DNA of 64,000 bases from Lutraria lutraria. Taxonomy: Eukaryota > Mollusca > Bivalvia > Venerida > Mactridae. The position numbers were made by a program, and so were the translations under genes. The stretch spans positions 7,894,414 to 7,958,413 of the forward strand of contig OZ026835.1 of assembly GCA_964023205.1 (NCBI GenBank). The letters are read 5' to 3'. The notes below the pieces were generated by a model, which was given only the letters and a program-made list of their open reading frames with translations, ran no database searches and was not told the DNA's origin. Positions 23,541 through 35,400 of the stretch are shown here, piece after piece (positions within the stretch are counted from its first letter, which is position 1; every line of letters starts with the position of its first letter).

Positions 23541-25330
23541 AGTTGACATGATATTCTGATCTTTTGAAAGCAAAATATAAATACATAGCAAAGTTTCTAA
23601 TCAAATTTTCATTTGTGGAAGACATAACTTTTTTAACACAAGGAGGCATACTTAGAGTAGATGGAATATACTGCTCTCTCAAGTCCTTATATAAAGGACA
23701 TATTAATGTAAAATGGATCTCATCTTCTAATATACATTCATAAAATGCACAGTATCTAAATTATCTTTGGATATGATAATGTCTACCCTTTTCAAGGCAA
23801 TGAGATGAGCTTCTAAATCAAGATCAACATTTTCTAAATTTTACTACATCAATACAAGTAATATAATAATATGGCTCAAGGTCAAATATGATTTTATATT
23901 CTTTGTATATAGGCATAATTTGGCATTCAATGAACAATTATTACTCCATATTTGTATAATATACTGGTCATTAAGCATCTATCCACAATTTACTGTTACC
24001 TACAAGCTGTGCTTCCCAGATGTACCCAAACCCATTGTTATAAAAAATAAGCCTGGACAAAGGTTGCGCAATTAACACAGCCTAATGAATCAAAATGCAC
24101 TAGAACATTGTAACAGAGTTTTATGTACCAATACCTAATGCAATTAATAAATTTCAACCAATATTGTACAGCTCGTTTTTATGCATTTATATACATAGGA
24201 TATCGTCGAAAGTCAGACAACACTGCATCGTTACATGTATTTAAATTCATGTTAAGATATCTTTTACAAGCAAATACGTGTAGTAAGTCACATAATTTAC
24301 TATAAAAGATTCTCCGTATTTCAGCACCATACAGTAGAATGCTTGTGAAAAAAGTTTTATATGAAACATATGGAAAATTCCACTTTGGCTTTTACATTCA
24401 TGAATTTGGTCATTTCTGAAACGGAAAGAGATCTCGTAAAGTGAACTCAAACATAAGTAAACTTACTAACTATTTTAATATTCTCAGCAGTGTAACTCCA
24501 TTTCTCATGTCTAGATAGACCACTGTCATATTTGTTTTGTTAACAATAACCATGTAAAATATTTAGCCTTCGTTGTAATCATATGACAGTATCAGCTAAG
24601 TACGCTACATCGTCGGCAAACATAAGTAAACATAATTATTTCAGTTAACTCAGGGAATAATTTAATCTCTTTTAGACCACTGTTACTTAATAAATCACTT
24701 TTATGAACAAAGAAAATAAACGGGGCTTAGAAAACAGCCTTGTCTTAAACCAATAGTGCAAGAAAGATCTGCAGTGATTCCTTCATTAGTACAGACTGCA
24801 ACTTTTACACTTTTCTAGACTGAAAGAATTGAATCATATAGTTTGCCATATATACCATATTGTTTAGTACATTGTATGTTGAATAAAATTTGATGTTCTA
24901 CTGAGTCAAAAGCCTTCTTGAAATTAATGAAGGCTACATACAAAGGCCTACGTATCCTCCTGAATACAAGTGTATGAAATAAAAGCAATATCTATAGTAG
25001 AATATTTACTTCTGAATCCTGCTTGGCATTCAGTAATTTCAGAGTATGCTTCAGCATAAAAAGTCAATATTTTGGTAATAATAGATTATACACTTTACTT
25101 AAAACATCCAATGGAGCAATACCTCTGTAATTGTCTGGAGAATGAATGCTGCCTTTATTATGTAGGGGGCGATAATAGACATAGACCCATAGGCCTATTA
25201 AAACATGAAAAAACCTACCTCGGAAAATGTCTGACTGATCGTGCGCACATTGTCCAAAGAAAGAGGTCACATAACAAGAACCGGATAGCGTAAACAACAA
25301 TGAAAAGTAATTCAAATAATCATGAAACAG
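23541..25330 (-). mobile_element. Degraded LINE ORF2 (RT plus C-terminal zinc motif)
   Basis: Reading on the minus strand from 25300: 'PLHNKG' and 'DNYRGIAPL', then around 24930 'FINFKKAFDSVEH', around 24740 'GLRQGC-LSP', and at 24594-24624 'FADDVAYLAD'. This is the full order of RT motifs. The C-terminal region ends near 23541 with a C...C...H...C cluster ('CAFYECILEDEIHF', 'ICPLYKDLREQY') and a stop. Many stops and frame shifts lie in between. The 'LRQGC' form differs from the 'VPQGS' LINE at 6.0 kb, so it is a different clade. Confidence 0.85.
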
Positions 25331-25689
25331 ATTTAGCCTGACAGAGTTGTCTCCTTAACACAGTTGAACAAGATGTTTCAATGATAACAGGTTACCTCCC
25401 TTAGACCTTAGAATTGGTCAAAACCAGATTAGATTAGATTAGTGTTTTTTATGGCGCATCGACAGCGGGCAATAAAAATTAAAAAAGGAAAATTAATAGA
25501 TATAAGTCATGTTATGAAATAATGAGTATAATAAAGGTCGATCAACATGTGTTGGTTTAAAATCAAATGGTGATGGCAAAAGTTAACTAAATATTTAACA
25601 TAGATAAAATGGAGTGTTTTAAAAAATAATACAGTCTACTGTTAAGTTCTACTTCCTTTGAATAACTGATAATGGTTTCCAGTTTGACA

Positions 25690-26340
25690 GTTTCAAAAAG
25701 TGTGTGCATGTTTTGAACTGAACATTAAAATGTTTTGTACGGATTGGCTGAAGGTCGAGTCGATGCAGTCAACAAGAACATGTCTGATAGAATGTGGTGC
25801 ACAGCATGGAATACATTCTGGCATATTATCTCCGGTGAAAAGCCAAGAATGAGTTAAACGAGAATGACTAATTCTGCATCTGGATAACTGGACCTGTAAG
25901 AGGGGTGCCGAGGGTTGGTTTGACAGAGTGAAGTTGGTTGTCAATATCAGCATCCCATTGGATTGCCAGAAAAATCGGATAAAGTTAAAAATCGAAAATT
26001 TATAATTTGACGTCTGAAATTGGTAATGCCAAGGCTTATGCAGCAGCTGCATCATCCCTGTCATTACCTTTAATACACAAGAGACCTGGGATCAAGCAGA
26101 CTACAAATTCTTTGAATATATCGATACGAGAGATTCAGTCGAGAATATCACAGACAGGGGGACTTTCCGAATTCATATTTTGTTTTTCGGAGAAAATGAT
26201 GAAATGATTATGATCAGATTCCTTAGCAAGATCGAGGGCAAGGTAAATGACCTTGATCTCAGCTGAAAAGCAGAGGACTCGTCTGGAAGTCGACATTGTT
26301 TACTCAATAGCTCTTACCAGTTGTATATAATGTAAAACAC
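25690..26340 (-). mobile_element. LINE fragment: RNase H and C-terminus
   Basis: On the minus strand, about 26290-26050 reads as an RNase H domain ('SAEIKVIYLALDLAKESDH', then 'GNDRDDAAAA'). It is followed by a frame (26064-25693) ending in 'CRISHSRLTHSWLFTGDN', 'PECIPCCAPHSIRHVLVDC', the C-terminal zinc motif of I/Jockey-group LINEs. Frame breaks occur between the two parts. It is separate from the LINE just downstream, with no RT domain attached. Confidence 0.8.
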
Positions 26341-26480
26341 TTGCGAGAATGGTAATTAACAAACTTGTTTGGTTCTTGGAATCAAACAACCTTATCGTCA
26401 ATGTAGAGTGGTTTTCGTTGCAAATGCAGCAGTATCTGGAAAGAAGATTTGCAAATGTTGTGAACAGTTTTTTTTGTATT

Positions 26481-26870
26481 TTTAGCTCACCAGAGCACTA
26501 ACTGCTCAAGATTGATCAACTATTGTAATCGCGTGTTGTCCGTCGTCCTTGCGTCCGTGCCTCAACAATTGCTGTAAATCACATCCCCATCTTAAGCAGT
26601 TGGCAAATTAAAACGAAACGTTTGGGTTGTTTCTTGCATGAAGCTTTAAAGAAATGTTCAAAAAATTGAATTTCATTAAAAACTCTGGCTGCCACTGCAA
26701 CTGATATGAAAATCTTTAGAAATATTCTTGTACACACCACATGGCCTAGAGTTTAGATATTTGGTGTGGTGCATTGTCTAGTAGGCCTTTACCAAGTTTA
26801 TTTAAATTGGACCCCTGGGGTCAAAATTGGTTCCGCCCTGTGGGTAACCTCAACCACATCAAATATTAGT
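26481..26870. repeat. Dispersed element of the 'tagctcac..gagcac' type
   Basis: It begins 'tttttagctcaccagagcac', with an adjacent 'ctgctcaagattgatc'. The same arrangement (tagctcac, gagcac, gtgctc, gtaatc, gtcgt, tgcgtc) appears inverted at the right end of the 40485-41762 element. It continues through 'ggacccctggggtcaaaatt'. I associate this repeat with bivalve genomes. The right boundary was not resolved. Confidence 0.55.
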
Positions 26871-26938
26871 GTACCTTTCAGCTCCTTGTGTACACGGTTG
26901 TCTGTATGACTGTCAACGAATAATTATGCTACTCTCAC

Positions 26939-27593
26939 CTGTACCACTCATTTCAGCGTCAGGCGTTGTTTCTTTTACCATATAATCACTATGACCGTCT
27001 ATGGCACTTTCCTTAGTATCTACTTCTTCTGCCGGACTTTGATCTGATGCTGCCACTTCTTCTAATCCAGTTGCCTGTTCACAATTTCTCTCTTCTTTAC
27101 TTGAAGATATTAATGCTCTTTCTGTGCTACCTGCATGTATTTTTTCAACTGGTTCGGAAGGAATATGACCGTCCCCAATATCATTTGTAGGTACATGTAT
27201 TTCGAATGTATCCTCTTCATCCGAATCCTCCTCCGTTCTTTTTCCGACGTCGGTGTTTCTCTGACCATATTTTGTTGAATCGTTTTTCAATTCTACATCT
27301 ACTGTAGCATTTAATTCTACACTATACTTCACCGGGAGCAGATGATTTCTATGTAGCATTTTTCTCCTTCTTTGTCTTTGCAGATCTCAATTTGAAAACA
27401 GGTATATATGTACAGGTGATAATCAGGTATATCTGGTCTTCATTGCTCCATTACTTCCAAATTTATCCCCGATCTTGTGTTGTTTGTCCTCAAACTTCAT
27501 CTTCACCAGAACTTGATCTCTTACGTAAATCCGCCACGCCTTTGTCATTAACTTGTCACAGTATGTTAACAAGCTTTCTGTATTGGAAATGCA
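26939..27593 (-). CDS. Possible two-exon acidic, Ser/Glu-rich gene fragment
   Basis: Proposed exon 27455-27593: an acceptor after 'ctttctcctttaataag', 46 codons beginning 'CISNTESLLTYCDKLMTKAW', and donor 'gtaatg' leaving one base. Proposed exon 26939-27385: an acceptor after 'gttttcaaattgag', two leading bases, 148 codons, donor 'gtgaga'. The phases agree, but the 69-bp intron is short. The second exon turns strongly acidic ('RTEEDSDEEDTFEIHV') and Ser/Thr/Glu-rich, suggesting a disordered protein. The first and last exons are not visible, and no family is recognised. LINE debris on both sides makes an exapted or decayed gene possible. Confidence 0.35.
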
Positions 27594-27632
27594 CTTATTA
27601 AAGGAGAAAGATAATATAGTCGTCCTCCAATG

Positions 27633-27659
27633 CCATACTTCAACATCTTTGAAGTATGG
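27633..27659. repeat. Short perfect hairpin
   Basis: ccatacttcaa (27633-27643) pairs perfectly with ttgaagtatgg (27649-27659) across a 5-nt loop, between a possible exon and a LINE remnant. Function unknown. Confidence 0.5.
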
Positions 27660-27692
27660 TAGCCTAACAGAAGTTAAAAATAAAATAGTTGC

Positions 27693-28050
27693 TTATATAT
27701 TGTTTTCTAATATTTTTGTATGATGAACATTTGATAATATAGTTAATAAAACTCCTCTTCTAATTTCATACAAAAGTACATTTTCTATCACTAAAAGGTA
27801 TGCTTCTAAGGTTGTTCCACCAGCTTCTATATCTAAATAATGTGAACTTAATCTGAGTTTCGCAAAGGCTTCTCTAAAAAATTTAGCTGAACTGATCAAT
27901 ATATAATAATAACAATCAATATGTTCAAAAAAATGTTCAACTTGTGAAAGCTGACATTAGTCACAGAGTATAAAACTCCGTTTTATGTGTTGGGAAAATG
28001 TACGAAACATCTTTGAAAATACTCTTAATTTTCATAATTCATTAGAAAAT
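27693..28050 (-). mobile_element. LINE C-terminal remnant
   Basis: On the minus strand the frame at 27899-27693 includes 'FAKLRLSSHYLDIEAG', the conserved segment just before the C-terminal zinc motif of several LINE proteins. The whole block aligns with the + strand block at about 17600-17935 in reverse complement. Frame breaks are present. Confidence 0.65.
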
Positions 28051-28261
28051 AATAATGATATACATGTACATGTAATTATGTAATTCACGTGTTTGCATTG
28101 AGGTATGATTTGTACAATATTTCAACGGGACTTAAATGAAGAAATATAATGTTAATGCATTATAATTGAAATATCATGGTATGTGTGTTTTATGTGTTTA
28201 TATGTTTAGATAATTTAACTATATTTGATAAATGCAAGGTACTAGTATACAGATTTATGGT

Positions 28262-28625
28262 ATTGGGCTTGGATGTCAGGTCAAATCAAGTTTCACCAGT
28301 TTATAGATTTAAAATCTAAACGATAATTATATACTAAAATAATCCCACTGTATAAATTGCATTGCCACTGATTTGAAAAAAAAAATTACATTTGATTGGT
28401 TTTCTATAAACCAATATCGCACGTAATTTTCAAATTTTTGAACAACGGTAACTACTCTGTATATAGGAATATATTACAACAAATAGCCTTAAAATGTCTA
28501 CAAATGTATAATGCAGAGAATCGTGCCTCAGTATTTTGATAACGTCCCCCGTTCTTGAAAGATACTTGACTTTACAGAAATTCCATACCCAGAACCCCGC
28601 TGTAACCAATGGGTCTAAAAGATGG
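28262..28625 (-). repeat. Composite repeat family F1, truncated copy
   Basis: Matches, inverted, the right half of the complete copy at 38633-39545: the 'caagtttcaccagtttatag' end, 'ttggttttctataaaccaatatcgcacgtaa', and 'cgtgcctcag'. It is truncated within the central part. Confidence 0.75.
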
Positions 28626-28795
28626 CAATGTAAATGAATTACACTAAAATCTGTATTTTTACATCTAGAAATATACTTATAGAAACATAAATGGTACAGC
28701 AAGATAGATAAACGTTTGAGTCATGTCTATACTCACCAAGCTATAATTAAACAAACTACATCAGGGTTTTCACAGCATGTCAAAATGTTGAGGGT

Positions 28796-28860
28796 CAAAT
28801 TTCCTTCATAAATAAAATAGTGGTATAAATTTCCTTCATAAATGAAATAGTGGTATAAAT
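28796..28860. repeat. Tandem duplication of a 33-bp unit
   Basis: 'aaatttccttcataaat.aaatagtggtat' occurs twice in direct succession with one substitution. It is the kind of recent slippage or duplication seen in non-coding DNA. Confidence 0.8.
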
Positions 28861-28959
28861 TTCCAAGAGTCTGAAGCTTTAGTTTGCTAATTTCAAGAGT
28901 CAAAATACCAGTTTTGGTCATATGAGAGCTGTGATACACATTTTGTCCTATTTTCACAT

Positions 28960-30840
28960 GTATTTCTCTGATTCATTACTTTAATCAACAATGAGCTTCA
29001 AATCAAATGGTTGACTAAATTGGTTCAAAATTATAGTTTCCAGGATATAAGATACAATTTCAATACTGTATTGGAGTAAATCATTTTCGTTCCATATAAA
29101 TTGTATATGATTGATAAATTCATCTTTCTGACCAGGTGTGACCATTTAACAAATACAATTATCTAAAACACATTTGAGACAAGTAAAAATTAAGTGTTCC
29201 TGGATACCAGTATCACACGGTTCTTTTTGTACCTTTTTGTTTCTGGTTGTTATAATATAAATCTTTCTCTTAATTATGTCGCTTGTCGAACACTTTGTTT
29301 ATGTTTCACCGTAAGTTGTTATGTCTTCTATTAATTTGTTGAAATATAACTGTAAAAATATGTTGTAGTTTTGTAAATGAAAGTTTTATTAAATGGATGC
29401 AAGCAGGTACCTATACATATAAACAGTAAATTAATTAAACATGCATTTAACACATTTTAAAATATTTAAATACAAAATAGCAAAATATACTTTAATACAA
29501 CTTAGTAACAAATAAACTTAGTAAATATCTAAACTGCGGGAATTATTCTCGCTCATGTGGACAAACCAAAATGAGGACAATATCTATTACAATATGTCAA
29601 AGATAATATACAAATGTACAAGCACCTAGAGAAAAGAAACCTTTAACAGAAAATGAAGATAAATGACATAACTCTTATCTGTAACATTTTTTTGTAGTTT
29701 TGTAAATAAAAGTTTAATTAAATGAATGCAAGCACGTATAAATAAGAAACTTACATGGTCCCTTATATATACCCAGGTCGTCAACCAGTTACCCTGTATG
29801 CCAGCCTGGTAACTAAGTTTAACAACATAGTAATTTGCTTGCTTGCTAGATAAGACTTGTTACAGGTGAAGAGTATGTTTCAATAAAAGCTAAAACACCT
29901 CTAGTACAATTGCCTAGTCTTAAGGCCATTCAAGAAATTACATCAATATCTATGAAGTATTATAAGTATTATAAAAATATTGTACATGTAATTATATTAC
30001 TGCCTATAGGATATTATATCCACAAGAAGGACCTAATGAATAAATAATAAACAATTTTTCAAGAACATGAAAATACATGATTTACAAAATACATACAAAA
30101 ATAAAGTTTATATTTGTACACAAAATACACAGAACTGTGTCTCCAAAATCCTTGTCACACCAGTACTAACTACGTTCTCAGGAAGTTACTGCCAACTTCT
30201 CCACTGAATGATGAGCAGTGGAGGAAGATTGACCTTAGAATTAAACATCTTCAATCAAAAAGTTACATAGAACATAAATTATATGCAGGATTCAATTTAA
30301 AACCATGAGGCCCACAGACCTTATACTGTACCATGTGTTAAATGGACACGCTTTCCCAGGACAAACTACATTGTACACAAACACTAGAACTGTGAATACT
30401 GTGTTCAAGGTTGTAAAGCTTGAGATCAAGTCCAAAGCTCAAATATCATATCTTATAATGTTTCTAATTCAATTATGTTCAGAAATAACAATTTTAATGA
30501 TACACTGGTATGTCACATACGTAAGTAATTTATCTGCACAAGTATTAAATATCAATCAGCTCTATCTTTTCAACCATAATACTTTGAGTATAAAATAGAG
30601 ATTTGACGTATGGAGACTGTTCTCAAGTTTTCTAACCTCCGGACCTGGTATGTAAATAGTAACAATACCCCTTCCAAGGGTTACATAAGGATCTGGGAAC
30701 ATTATGGATGTGACTGAAAGTACCAAAGAAACAAGAATATACATGTACTAGTAATGAAATAAATGAAGTTGTTCATCAGATTAAAGTTGAATTTAATTAA
30801 ACATCTTCGCTTTAAGTTTGTCATCTTGATTATACTAAGG
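28960..30840. other. No gene recognised; contains one short direct duplication
   Basis: AT-rich DNA. Two similar 50-bp stretches ('tgtagttttgtaaat.aaagttt.attaaatg.atgcaagca') lie about 340 bp apart near 29362 and 29692. Open frames at 30114-30308 and 30305-30598 lack start context, splice support or recognisable domains. Confidence 0.45.
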
Positions 30841-30854
30841 CCTAAACAATTTTT

Positions 30855-31014
30855 GTTTCTGGTAACATGCTTATCAAAGGTAGGGTGTGTAGGTAGGTAG
30901 TTAAACGTTTTATTTTGTATGACTCCTGAAAACGTTGATGGTACCATTCACTAGGCCTAGTAAAAAGCCTAGGGATGTATGGAAAAATCAGGTTTGGTCT
31001 GGGTAACAAGAAAC
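30855..31014. mobile_element. Small MITE-like element, family F3
   Basis: It starts 'gtttctggtaac' and ends 'gtaacaagaaac', an inverted pair about 160 bp apart. Related elements with the same ends lie at 34907-35055, 44252-44429 and 49703-49887. Confidence 0.55.
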
Positions 31015-32062
31015 ATACATTTTTGTGCCTAATAAAGCATGTTACATAAAAGACTGAACAAAGCATGCATTGTCTATAACATTACAACATGGGTATTACT
31101 CATATAACGTCCAAAATATAAATATAAAAATGCAAAGGTCGGATTATTACATTTTGAATATGTTAAAGTCTATGTGAGTATAAACTTATAACCATGGCAA
31201 TTATAAAACATATGATATTCCTAAATATGTAATAAACAACAACTTAACAAATGTTACAAAACATCACATGATTCGTTGCAAAAAAATTTGGTTAATTAAA
31301 ATATATAGTATAAATTGTAATAAATTTCTTGGGGAAAAAATTGCACACAGTAAATAATTTTGATACATATGCTGTAGATATTCATTTATAACACATTATA
31401 CTGATACAGTAAGTAATAAAGTAAATATTGTTTTGTGATATAAGTTTATATTTTAAAATAAATCATTACATGTACATGAAAGCACTATAAAACATTAGGA
31501 GCATATTGTGATGGAAGGCAGACAAGGAACGTGCAGTATTAAAATAGTATTATACCAAAACTTTATAGTCTGAATTTTAGGACAACAAGACAGTACTGAA
31601 TTACTTGAATATATGTACTTAAGATACGTTAGTCAAAGGTTTCTTAAAAAATTATAAGGTGTCTACATCTAAAAATATTAATAACCTAAGATGCAGTTTT
31701 TAAAACAGCCCAAATACAAAATGATTAGTAAGAGATTTTGGTACAATATCGGTACAAAATATAGGACTCTCTGGTTATATTTCAACAAACTTCCAGTTTT
31801 TTCATGCTCAACTTTACCTCTTTCATTTCTGCGACTTTCTGCCAAATAACAGATACATCGTTAATATGATAAACATGCGAACATAATTCTGGGATGTTTT
31901 GAAATGACTTCTGTAGAACATTAAGCCAAAAACTATAACAGGAAAGATAAAGCAGCCACAGTTGAACATGATAAGCAACAAGAACTGCTTAATTTTATGA
32001 AATCTACGTTTCAAACCAATCAGATTTCAGACAACTAGATTTTACAAGGTATTAAAAGTATT

Positions 32063-32068
32063 TTTATT
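32063..32068 (-). terminator. Candidate polyadenylation signal of the minus-strand coiled-coil gene
   Basis: TTTATT on + (AATAAA on -) lies about 370 nt beyond the TGA at 32439-32441. Other AATAAA-like sites exist in this AT-rich region, so the assignment is tentative. Confidence 0.3.
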
Positions 32069-32438
32069 GAATACATGTAATTTAATGTTGCAATACAGAT
32101 CGAGTTACAACCAATATTATCCACATTTTAAATGAAAACCTCAACACAATGAAATAAATGCAAACGAAACTCAATTACTGATTAATAGTTTTCATCTACC
32201 AGTGTAGAGTACACATTCTAGATCAAATTATAAGCACTTTTAATTTAAAGACACAATTGCGAACACACACCATTGCAACAAAATAACCCAATACATGAAC
32301 AACGCATAAAGTCACGTTCTTAGGTTATAAAATAACATTAAATTCAAAACCACAATTATTGCGATCACGCACCATTGCAACAAGGAAACCCAAATGAACA
32401 GCATGTAAAACCATGTGCTTATAGTGTTAAACAAACTC

Positions 32439-35400
32439 TCACATTTTCTTAGTCTTTCTAGGCCAGTGACCAAAGTATGAGAATGTCCAAGCTCTGGTTA
32501 TACGACGTTTCTCAAACTCTTCCTGCATCTTTAACCTTTCCAATTGACGTACCTGCAGATAGTAACAATATAATGGTTTAAAAAGAAGACAAAACAATGA
32601 ATGGATAATGGCACAATGTGTGGGGAACACTGTTGCTTCATGGTACCTGTAGGGATAATAGAGAAGCCAAACAAATGGTCCATGATAGCATACAAGAGGA
32701 AGACCCAATCATAATGGGGAGTCAAACAAGAAACAGATTGATTGAATCATTTAAAGGATTCAGAAGACAACTATTTGCTTCTCTCATACAGGAGAGGGTA
32801 AACGGCAAAGTGTATCAAAAACATACGGAGACTGAAATTTCCATTTTATATCATTTATTTGGGGAAAAAGTCCTTCAGTTTATGATCAGTTATGAGAGAA
32901 TCTTACCTTCAACAATTTTTGTCTCTCAGCTTCACGTTTCCTTTCATCTTCCAGTGTTCTACGTTCTTCTTTCAATGTCTGATTCGCCTCTTCTTCGGCT
33001 TGTCTTTCCATCTCTTTCATTCTTTCTTCTTCTTGCTTTTGTTCTTCTCGAATTTCAGTCTATACAAATAAAACAAAGCAATACTCCAAATGCATGTGTT
33101 CTAAGGGACACAAAATTACCTTTTATTGCAGCTTTGGTTACCAAGTGTGGACAGAATGATATACATTATATTTCTCTTCTTCATAGGAATAGAGCATAAA
33201 AATTCTATCAAAATTTACCATTACAGAAGAAAAAAATGAACAAAGAAATTTACATGAGCTGAATTCTAAAAGTACTACTTTAACAGTAAATAATTAACTG
33301 ATAACATTTATCTATATCAAATTCATCGTGCGATGCGACATAAACAGTATGAACTTAAGTATACACAAGAGATAGAATGCATGCATATATAGAGCGGCTG
33401 CTGTCAAACACGATGTTAGGACACTGTAAATTAGGAACACAGTAAATATATGGCCAGAACCACTACTACGTATTTTATTAAATACAACATACACCATACC
33501 TCATATCTTTCTTGAGAGTTAGATTTGCAATCACAAGTGCCATTCAATTCCATATTGGCAAACTGTAACAATTCTGCTAAAAAAATCTCTTATAAGTAAT
33601 TACAGTTAATTTTGAAGATCAAATAAAAAGGATCAAACATTGGCACACACCATTCGAGCAATGCAGAAGGCTGGCAGTGCCTCGTGCACCCTACAATTTT
33701 CTATATTTAAAAAAGATCCACAGAACTGCTAAAAAATAGAACAAAATGTCAGCTAGCATTATTGTACAATACTTCTTCACATGGTTTTGTAATATATTAG
33801 AATTACCTTACCTTATTAATTATCTTAACTGGAACTCAGTTTATTGCAATTTAAACTCATTAATAGATAACAGAGTTAAACAATTTAAATTCAAATTATC
33901 CATAATATAATGGCTACAACGAAAAAAGATATAAATGGAAATTATGCAATTCCCCACTCAAAACCTAGAAGAAATTGATCACTTCCGTTTTAGTTGTCCA
34001 TATATTACTCCAACATGGGTTATAATTAATCAAATCTTTAGAAAACGTGCTATTTGTAAACCTATTGATGTATTAGAATACATTATTGCAGGTTATAAAA
34101 TCGAATTACGAAGCTACGAAGATATAAATTTAATTATAAGTTACATCACATTCGTGATTTATAAATCATACATGATGTGTGACACACAAAGAAAATACAT
34201 AAATATCATAAACATGATACACACCGATTTATCAATGCTCAATTATTACTACTTTAACAATTACGAAAAACATCCCTTCCTTAACAAATTCATAGTTATC
34301 ACTCATACAACCAGCTGATTAATTACTGAAAAGTAGTTGTATACTGTATCTAGACATTTTTTTTAGAAAATTATAATGTTTAGTTTGATTTTCAGCTATA
34401 AAATGTTCACTCTTATGTATTAATTGTACTTTTTTCCCTTTTATGTTCATTAACCGTATATACAAATCTCATAAGTATACAGTAACAGCAAGGTTGTCTA
34501 CGAATTTAATGATCACCCGTCGTATATATAAGGTCAATTTTGTATATGCTGTACACATTGTTTTCTTGTAATATATTGTTGTTCACATAGCTAATGAATA
34601 ATAAAAAAATAATTATCTTACATAGATCTGCATTACGTCTGGCTTCCCTCTCCTAACGTTTTTTTTTCTTGCATTAGCGAGCATTTGTCTGGCTTCATCT
34701 TCAGCTTTCTGTATGTCTGCTGCTTCACGTTCCAAACGTTTCCATCTCGTCCAACAATTCCTGATAACGAAAAATGCATCAACATGTTCTGTTTAAATAC
34801 AAAAAGGGGCCTTATCCACAATCCCAAGAATCGAAGTCGATGGTTCATTTAGAAGCCTGAAGTTTTACTTACTATTCAATATAATAATTATGCAAGATCC
34901 CAAAATCTGGTAAGCACGTTGAGATGGGTTTTATTGCTTTTAATTTGGCTCTTGAAAGCATGCGGAGAGGTAAAAAACAATAGATTTACCTTTCCTCAGG
35001 CAAATAAAAATCTAAGGTCGCCAGGAAAAAATAGGGTAAGCTGAGTAACCAGAAATATAAAATATTTACGCCTAATGAAAGAATTCTGCGAGTGTTTACC
35101 TACTCATCATTCTCATGCATAAAATAAATGTACTTTAGACTTTAAATATGATTTCCTGACTATCCTTTGTGCAATTGAGTACAGTTATCAAATCAAAGTA
35201 TGTAAACAACAGTGCATGATAATGTTTGTATGTTACCTTAGATCTGGAACTGGACTGATCAGCTTGTTGCTTCAGGAGACGTTTATTCTCCGCAATCTTA
35301 CGTTGTAAGTCTGCTCCTTCTTGTTCACGAATCTACAAAATATAACGCAACATACAATGATAGTCCTTTTACAATTCTTCATTGACATAATAATAATAAT

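Noticed and set aside
32618..33199. 193-codon + strand ORF
   Set aside because: It spans two antisense exons and the intron of the minus-strand coiled-coil gene; phases and coding character fit the minus strand.
34633..34848. 71-codon minus ORF starting MNHRLRFLG
   Set aside because: It uses a different frame from the coiled-coil reading of the same exon and runs through the splice acceptor.
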